From the NCBI RefSeq assembly GCF_001542625.1, contig NZ_CP016279.1:4030001-4094000 (forward strand): a DNA stretch of 64,000 nt. The letters are read 5' to 3'. The notes beneath the pieces were generated by a model. The model saw only the letters and a program-made list of their open reading frames with translations, was not told the DNA's origin and did no database searches. The stretch is from Streptomyces griseochromogenes (GTDB lineage: Bacteria; Actinomycetota; Actinomycetes; Streptomycetales; Streptomycetaceae). Both the position numbers and the translations under genes were made by a program. Shown one piece after another: positions 59,055-64,000 of this stretch; the first letter of the stretch is position 1, and each line of letters starts with the position of its first letter.

Positions 59055-60308
59055 TCACCGTGAACGCTCGCCGACCCCCGTACGGTTCCGCCACAGCTCC
59101 TCCTGCACGCCGAGGCGCTCGCGCATCCGGGACATCCGGGGCTGCTTCGCCCGCTGTTCCCGGGACACCAGATCCAGCTCCTCCAGCAGGCGGCGGGTGC
59201 GGTGCTCGGTGTCGAGTTCGTCGATGACGCGGTTCACCTCGGTCAGCACGGCGCCCATCAGCTGCCAGTTCGTCCAGTCCTCGCGGACCTCCTCCTGGAG
59301 CAGCTCGGCCAGCCGGTCGCGGGTGGCGGCCGCCGTGGTCAGCTCGGCCGTGAGCCGTGCCTCGGCCGATTCGGCGTTCTCGCGCAGATGGGTGGTGACC
59401 AGCACCGCGAAACTGACCACCGCGTCGGCGATCTCGGACAGCAGCTGTTCCACCGTCGCGCCGACCCCGGGCGGGAACAACGGCTCGGGCCCGCGGGCCT
59501 TCGCCAGGTCCGTGAAGGAGCGGGCCAGCACCCGCAGGACGACCGTGCAGATCTCCAGCGTGTCCAGTCCGGTGCGCAGCACCACCCGGTGCAGCAGGCC
59601 CTCCTTGACGCGAGGATTGAGCCGAAGACTGTCCTCGGCCTGCCGCAGCGCCGCGTCCACCCGGACGATGTCGTGGTCCAGCCGGCGCGCCTCGTGCAGC
59701 CGCTGCGCCGCCCGCTCCCAGGGGATCCGGCCCGCGGCCTCCTCACCCATCCGCAGCATCAGCTGCCGCACCCGGCGTGCCAGGCCCTCGATCGACTCGC
59801 CGGCCTCGTCCACCCACACCGGGGGTGGCAGCAGCAGATTGCAGGCCATCCCGACGACGGCGCCGATCAGCGTCTCCACGATGCGCGCCCAGGCGGTGAA
59901 CCCGACGGTGGTGACCCCGAGCACCAGCATGGCGCTGATCGCCACCTCGGCCACGTACTCGTCGACGCGCACCAGGTGCCCCACGGCCAGCGAGGCCACG
60001 ATCAGCAGCGCGAGGCTCCACCAGGTCAGCCCCACCAGCAGGCTGAAGGCGATGGCGACCAGCACCCCGGCCACCACCGAGTTCACCCGGCGGATGCCAT
60101 TGGTGAGCGTGGCGTAGAAGGTGACCTGCACGACCAGCAGGGCGGTCAGCGGCGCGGTCAGCGGGGCCGGCTCGGGGCTGAGGCGCAGCGCGATGACGTA
60201 GGCGATCGTCGCCGCGGCGGCCGATCGCAGCGTCTGGACGACCACCGGCTCCCGACGGCGTCCCACCAGGCGCAGGAGTCGCCGGCTCCACTCGCGTACG
60301 ACGTGCAT
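59055..60308 (-). CDS. FUSC-family membrane transporter
   Basis: A 417-residue protein. About six transmembrane helices lie in the first 180 residues (PLTALLVVQVTFYATLTNGI, VVAGVLVAIAFSLLVGLTWW, LALLIVASLAVGHLVRV, LIGAVVGMACNLLLPP), then a long cytoplasmic helical part with coiled-coil character. This matches FUSC/aromatic-acid exporter-like proteins. The start overlaps the 3' end of the upstream CGNR gene by 150 bp, which is more than expected, so either the CGNR end is extended by a frameshift or the start is internal. Confidence 0.85.
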   Translation of the reverse strand: MHVVREWSRRLLRLVGRRREPVVVQTLRSAAAATIAYVIALRLSPEPAPLTAPLTALLVVQVTFYATLTNGIRRVNSVVAGVLVAIAFSLLVGLTWWSLALLIVASLAVGHLVRVDEYVAEVAISAMLVLGVTTVGFTAWARIVETLIGAVVGMACNLLLPPPVWVDEAGESIEGLARRVRQLMLRMGEEAAGRIPWERAAQRLHEARRLDHDIVRVDAALRQAEDSLRLNPRVKEGLLHRVVLRTGLDTLEICTVVLRVLARSFTDLAKARGPEPLFPPGVGATVEQLLSEIADAVVSFAVLVTTHLRENAESAEARLTAELTTAAATRDRLAELLQEEVREDWTNWQLMGAVLTEVNRVIDELDTEHRTRRLLEELDLVSREQRAKQPRMSRMRERLGVQEELWRNRTGVGERSR

Positions 60309-60928
60309 CCCTTGGCCTGTTCCCGTTCCGCGCGCGGGCCGAACGTACCTTCACCGCGTGGGGCGGCCCGGTTGCGCGAGCGGTAGCCGGCGACCTTGGC
60401 GAGGTTGCCGCAGCGTTCCATCGAGCACCAGCGGCGGCGCCGGGCCTGCGAGTCGTCGAGGAACAGCAGGGAACAGCCCGGGTTCCCGCACTCCTTGACC
60501 CGCTCCAGCAGGGGGCCGCCGACCAGGAGGACGGCGTCCCGGGCCACCGTCGCGAGGGCGGCGCGCGCCGGATGGCGCGCGGTCCAGCGCCGGGGCCCCA
60601 GCTGGGGCGCGAGGTCCGGGCGGGACGCCATCTCGTTGACCAGCCGCACATCCGCCGCATCCGGCTCCTGCCCGGCCATCGCCGACCGTACGACGCGGTG
60701 GACCGCCTCGCGCAGGGCGCGGCCCTCGGTCAGGTCCCGTGCGGTGACCGGGACCGGACCTTCCTCGGCGGCCAGCCCCGCCTCGGTGATCCAACGGGCC
60801 AGGGCGTCGGGGCCGGGGAGCCGCTCCAGGGGTACGGCGTGCCGTTTGCCGAGGGTGGCGACGAAGTCCAGGCAGGGGCGGCCGCCCAGGAAGGGGAAGG
60901 CGAGCGCCGGGTCGGATGGCTGGGTCAT
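60158..60928 (-). CDS. CGNR zinc-finger regulator, C-terminus probably frameshifted
   Basis: A 256-residue frame. An N-terminal ABATE-like domain (PFLGGRPCLDFVATLGKRHA ... ALREAVHRVVRSAMAG) is followed by the CGNR zinc finger ECGNPGCSLLFLDD ... RRRRWCSMERCGNLAKVAGY. Family members usually stop within about 15 residues after the finger; here the frame goes on for 70 residues with no family resemblance, into the FUSC gene. A frameshift near 60350 would explain that. It is divergent from the quinone reductase gene and likely its repressor. Confidence 0.82.
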   Translation of the reverse strand: MTQPSDPALAFPFLGGRPCLDFVATLGKRHAVPLERLPGPDALARWITEAGLAAEEGPVPVTARDLTEGRALREAVHRVVRSAMAGQEPDAADVRLVNEMASRPDLAPQLGPRRWTARHPARAALATVARDAVLLVGGPLLERVKECGNPGCSLLFLDDSQARRRRWCSMERCGNLAKVAGYRSRNRAAPRGEGTFGPRAEREQAKGCTSYASGAGDSCAWWDAVGSRWSSRRCDRPPRRRSPTSSRCASAPSRPR

Positions 60929-60970
60929 GCGGGCAGCCTACCTCGACGACACCGTTTCAGGAGGTGACTT

Positions 60971-61011
60971 GACACCGGTTGAAGAGGTGTCGCATCGTGA
61001 CACCGGTTCAA
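60971..61011 (+). promoter_or_regulatory. Direct repeats upstream of quinone reductase (regulator sites)
   Basis: GACACCGGTTGAA (60971-60983) and GACACCGGTTCAA (60999-61011) are 28 bp apart, about 2.7 helical turns. The first is also part of an inverted pair ACACC...GGTGT. They lie between the divergent CGNR and quinone reductase genes and are probable operators for the CGNR protein. Confidence 0.65.
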
Positions 61012-61049
61012 GCAGTTACGGAAATCTCTCCTACTCGAGGCGGTGCGGG

Positions 61050-62045
61050 ATGCGTGCGGTGCGGATCGAGGAGTTCGGCGGGCCGGAGGTACTGGTTCCG
61101 GTCGAGGTGCCGGACCCGGTGGCCGGGCCCGGACAGGTGCTCGTGCGGGTCGCGGCCGCCGGCGTGAACCGCGCCGACGCGCTGGTGCGGGCCGGCCGCT
61201 ACCACCGCGCGGGGCGCCCGCCGCTGATCCCCGGCGTGGAGGCGGCCGGCACCGTGGCGGCAGTGGGGGAGGGGGTGACCGGCTTCCGGGTGGGGCAGCG
61301 CGTCATGGCGCTCGACGGCATCGACTCACCCGGCTTCTACGCCGAGTCGGCCGCCGTGTCCGCCACGCAGGTGACCACGCTGCCCGACGGCGTGGACCTG
61401 ACCGAGGCGGCGGCCCTGCCCGTGGCCTGGCTCTCCGCCTGGTACTGCCTGCGCAGGCTGGCCAAGGTGGCTCAGGGTGACACGGTCGTCGTCAAGGCCG
61501 CCGCGAGCGGCGTGGGCACCGCGGCGGTACAGATCGCCGCCGAGGCCGGCGCCCGGGTGGTCGCCCTCGCCGGATCGGCCGAAAAGGCGGCGTGGGCCGG
61601 GCGGTTCGGGGCGGCCGATGTCGTGGACACCTCCCGGCACGCCGACGAGGCCGAGGTCGAGGAGGTGCTGCGGCTGACCGGCGGGCGCGGCGCCGACGTC
61701 GTCCTCGACACCGTCGGCGGCCGGGCCTTCGGGCGCAGCCTGCGCGAGACGGGGCACGGCGGCCGGGTCGTCGCCCTCGCCAACGTCGCCCTGGAGCAGA
61801 GCATCCTCGACACCCGCGACTTCTACCCGAAGAACATCGCGATCCTCGGCTTCCAGCTCACCAACCTGCAGATCCACGGCTGGGACCCGCGCCCGGACCT
61901 GCGCGAGCTGGCCGAGCGGGTGGCCGCGGGCGTCTACCGGGTGCCGGTGGAGACCGTGCTGCCGCTGTCCGAGGCGCGTGCCGCGCACGAGCGGCTGGAG
62001 AGCCGGGACAACCGGGGCAAGATCGTGCTCACCCCGGGCGGCTGA
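61050..62045 (+). CDS. Zinc-free quinone oxidoreductase (MDR family)
   Basis: A 331-residue enzyme. MRAVRIEEFGGPEVLVPVEV opens the GroES-like domain, GVEAAGTVAAVGEGVTGF follows, and the NADPH-binding motif is VVKAAASGVGTAAVQIAAEA. The family reduces quinones with NADPH. ATG 61050 fits the family start; the open frame further upstream crosses the divergent promoter. It is regulated, by inference, through the direct repeats and the adjacent CGNR protein. Confidence 0.92.
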   Translation: MRAVRIEEFGGPEVLVPVEVPDPVAGPGQVLVRVAAAGVNRADALVRAGRYHRAGRPPLIPGVEAAGTVAAVGEGVTGFRVGQRVMALDGIDSPGFYAESAAVSATQVTTLPDGVDLTEAAALPVAWLSAWYCLRRLAKVAQGDTVVVKAAASGVGTAAVQIAAEAGARVVALAGSAEKAAWAGRFGAADVVDTSRHADEAEVEEVLRLTGGRGADVVLDTVGGRAFGRSLRETGHGGRVVALANVALEQSILDTRDFYPKNIAILGFQLTNLQIHGWDPRPDLRELAERVAAGVYRVPVETVLPLSEARAAHERLESRDNRGKIVLTPGG

Positions 62046-62060
62046 CCGGCCCCCGGAGGG

Positions 62061-62555
62061 TCAGGCGCGGAGCTTGTCGAGGAACGCGGACAGGTTGCCC
62101 ACCGTGCGGGCGACCTGCTCCTCCAGGGTCAGGCTCTCCTCGAAGCGGCTTCCGGACTCCGGCACCTTCTTCCCGCGCACGTACAGCGAGCACGCCAGGT
62201 CCGTGCACATGTACACCCCGACCGAATTGCCCTCGCGGCCCGCCGCGCCCGCCTTCCGGGCGGTCATCAGTGACACCCCGCCGCCGGGATGCGTCGTCAG
62301 ACACACCGAACACATGCTGCGGTGCAGGAACCCGCGGCGCGCGGCGGGGAAGCGCAGGGCCACACCGACGGGCCGCCCGTCCCGCTCGGCGACCAGATAG
62401 CTCCGGTCGGGTGCGCCGGGATCCCGCCAGCCGAGGAAGTCCAGGTCGTCCCACGGGTGTTCACCGAGGTCGCGTGGGACCGCGAGGCGCTTGGCCTCCC
62501 CCTTGGAGCAGTTGATGAATGAGTTGCGGATGTCCTGCTCGGTGAGGGATCTCAT
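62061..62555 (-). CDS. FBP-domain (FusB-like) treble-clef zinc protein
   Basis: A 164-residue protein. MRSLTEQDIRNSFINCSKGE and PWDDLDFLGWRDPGAPDRSY are typical of the FBP C-terminal treble-clef family. The zinc ligands are in CSVCLTTHP and CTDLACSLY. Staphylococcal FusB/FusC, distant relatives, bind EF-G and protect it from fusidic acid; whether this protein does so is open. Start ATG 62555 with AAGGA upstream. Confidence 0.85.
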   Translation of the reverse strand: MRSLTEQDIRNSFINCSKGEAKRLAVPRDLGEHPWDDLDFLGWRDPGAPDRSYLVAERDGRPVGVALRFPAARRGFLHRSMCSVCLTTHPGGGVSLMTARKAGAAGREGNSVGVYMCTDLACSLYVRGKKVPESGSRFEESLTLEEQVARTVGNLSAFLDKLRA

Positions 62556-62642
62556 CAGGTGGGGTCCTTCCGGATTCCGTGGCATGAACCTAGAGGGTCT
62601 AGCTTCATGCCTAGCCTAGATAGCCAAGGGGGGGGCGGGCCA

Positions 62643-63489
62643 ATGGATTTCCGGGATGTGCTGCCGCCGCGCGCCCGACGGGCGGTGAACCATGTGGCCG
62701 CGGGGGCGTCCGGGCCGCCGCTCGACCCCGATGCGCGCATCACCCTCAACTTCCACCCGGACCGGCTGTCCGCCGGGGTGCCGATCCTCGACGCGCCGGC
62801 CCGGGACGGTGCCTACCACTCGCAGTTCGTCACCGGCACCAGCGACGGCGGGCTCACCGCACACCCGGGCGGCGACCGCCGGCGCCGGGAGAGCCGTATC
62901 TTCGGCGGCGCCCACGACGACGCGGACCCGGCGGAGCGCCCGGTGTACGGCGCCCTGAACTTCCGCCGCCGGACGGTAGGCGCGGCCCCGCGCTTCGGCT
63001 CGTCCCACCTCAGGCTCACCGGTCCCGCCCTGACCCGGGCCACCTTCTGTTACCCCGACAGCGCCGCCGAGCCCACCGACTTCGGCGTGGCATCGGCCAT
63101 GCCCCTCGTCGCGCTCGCCGAGGCGGACGAGCGGGACGCCCTCGACGACTGCATCGAGGGCCATGCGCACGGCGGTGTCCTGCTCGACCGGGACGTCGAG
63201 GCGCTCGTGCTCGACGCGAGCTACCGGGGCACGCCCGAGACGGCGGCCCGGCGCCTGTCCCTCCCCTCGCATGGCACCCCGGTTACCGGCTCACGGTCGC
63301 GGAACTGCGCCGCCACGCCGACTACCGCGGCCCGCGGTAGGCCGACCTCGGTGCCCGGATCGCCGGGCGCGGCCTGATCACCCCGCGCGTCATCGGCGAC
63401 GCGGCCCGCACCGGCCGCCACGACCTCCAGGACCTGAAGAGGGTGTGGCACACCCTCGCCCGCTTCGGGGCACCCGAGGGCGCGGGCAC
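62643..63489 (+). pseudogene. DUF3626 protein gene, frameshifted
   Basis: The first 210 residues match DUF3626 (ARITLNFHPDRLSAGVPILD, GDRRRRESRIFGG, CYPDSAAEPTDFG), a family of uncharacterised actinobacterial proteins with a LNFHPDR signature. Near 63270 the frame shifts. The family end (GYRLTVAELRRHADYRGPR, then GLITPRVIGDAARTGRHDLQ, DLKRVWHTLARFG) is found in another frame, with a TAG near 63340. It is a pseudogene or has indel errors. Confidence 0.75.
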
Positions 63490-63492
63490 GGC

Positions 63493-64000
63493 TTATTCCG
63501 GACCGGGCCGCGCCGACCTCGCCTCCGGCGGCCACACCCCCGGTGCGAGCACGCCGAGGGCGTAGGCGCGGGCGACCAGTTCGGTGCGGTTGGCCGCCCC
63601 CCAGCGGGCCGACAGACGCCGTAGGTGATAAGTGACACCGTCCTTGCTCAGGCCCAGCTCACGGGCGGCCCGGTCCGTGGTGGTGCCCCCGGCCAGCAGC
63701 GCCAGGACCCGGCCCTCCACCTCGGTGACGGGCGCGGGCTCCGGTTCGGGACGGGCGGTGCGCTCGCCGTGAACCCACAGCATGACCAGCAGCGCGGGTG
63801 TCTGGTCCGTGCTGTCGCTCACGGGATCCGCCGTCAGTTCCCCGTACCGCTCCGCACCACCGGGCGCGCGCCAGCGCACGGACACCTGGTAGCGAGAGCG
63901 GCGCCGCATCCGCAGCGCCTCGGCGATCCGCTTCACCTGCGTGGCCTCCTGCGGCCGGAACAGCTCCAGCACGTCCCGGCCCTTCAGCCGCCCCGGCGTC
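63493..64000 (-). CDS. LuxR-type regulator with PAS-like domain, partial at right edge
   Basis: The open minus-strand frame enters from beyond the window. The visible part begins TPGRLKGRDVLELFRPQEAT and QVKRIAEALRMRRRSRYQVS, then a Trp/Gly-rich PAS-like sheet, and ends in a LuxR helix-turn-helix (EVEGRVLALLAGGTTTDRAA then RELGLSKDGVTYHLRRLSAR). The N-terminus lies outside. Target unknown. Confidence 0.85.
   Translation of the reverse strand, partial: TPGRLKGRDVLELFRPQEATQVKRIAEALRMRRRSRYQVSVRWRAPGGAERYGELTADPVSDSTDQTPALLVMLWVHGERTARPEPEPAPVTEVEGRVLALLAGGTTTDRAARELGLSKDGVTYHLRRLSARWGAANRTELVARAYALGVLAPGVWPPEARSARPGPE

Noticed and set aside
58240..60117. 625-codon plus-strand frame opposite the hypothetical and FUSC genes
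   Set aside because: Ser/Arg-rich antisense frame lacking any domain.

Overview
The window is very GC-rich, with GTG starts, dense head-to-tail genes and typical actinomycete families (DUF4192, DUF998, SigE-like and ECF sigma factors with C-terminal extensions, CGNR regulators, a DmdR/IdeR-type iron box). All of this points to Streptomyces or a close relative. No rRNA or tRNA gene was recognised.

Positions 1 to about 28,076 look like an accessory island. Its left part holds a tyrosine integrase (1111-2265) next to a detached copy of the last 54 codons of a pirin gene (851-1015). Its right edge lies inside an intact pirin gene (27912-28877) at exactly the matching codon. A 41-bp repeat (655-695 and 27726-27766) lies beyond each pirin 3' end, so the left flank itself looks like the right end of a second related element. 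Inside the island are a TetR/DUF998 unit with three operators, several whole and broken insertion sequences (IS5, IS701 and IS630 families), an integrase remnant, a membrane molybdopterin oxidoreductase operon, a GH15 glucanase-like gene cut at its 3' end, two small beta-trefoil-like proteins, a coiled-coil membrane protein gene bracketed by a 30-bp inverted repeat, and a secreted alpha/beta hydrolase. Two items stand out. One is a small group II intron (12707-13529) sitting precisely inside an IS701-type transposase frame. The other is a tightly overlapped operon at the right end (27015 down to 21442) encoding an XRE/TPR regulator, a TIR-domain protein, a P-loop STAND-like NTPase, a two-TM protein and a small protein. 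Several of these carry short Gly/His/Asn/Gln motifs that recall NLR-associated amyloid signalling motifs. This is the best candidate for an undescribed conflict or antiphage system.

From about 28 kb to the end the window reads as ordinary chromosome. It holds a Ser/Thr kinase, a sigma factor with its membrane partner and a Pro-Thr-rich secreted protein, GNAT and HD proteins, a Pyr4/PaxB-like membrane protein, a cupin, a quinone reductase, a D-cysteine desulfhydrase-like enzyme, a MoxR/VWA pair, an osmoprotectant-type ABC transporter, a lutABC lactate-utilisation operon, a LacI regulator, an S33 peptidase, a PIG-L deacetylase, an ECF sigma factor with a SnoaL-like tail, a pentapeptide-repeat protein, a CYP102-like P450 with a divergent TetR, an iron-box-controlled DUF2470 protein, a Tat-exported lactonase-like propeller, a FUSC transporter, a CGNR regulator divergent from a quinone reductase, an FBP/FusB-like protein and, at the right edge, a partial LuxR-type regulator.

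The chromosomal part holds several decayed genes (DJ-1/PfpI at 32.5 kb, BNR-repeat protein at 47.5 kb, LysR at 50.4 kb, DUF3626 at 62.6 kb). They may be real pseudogenes or, in part, indel errors in the assembly. All functional calls come from reading motifs by eye; no database search was possible.
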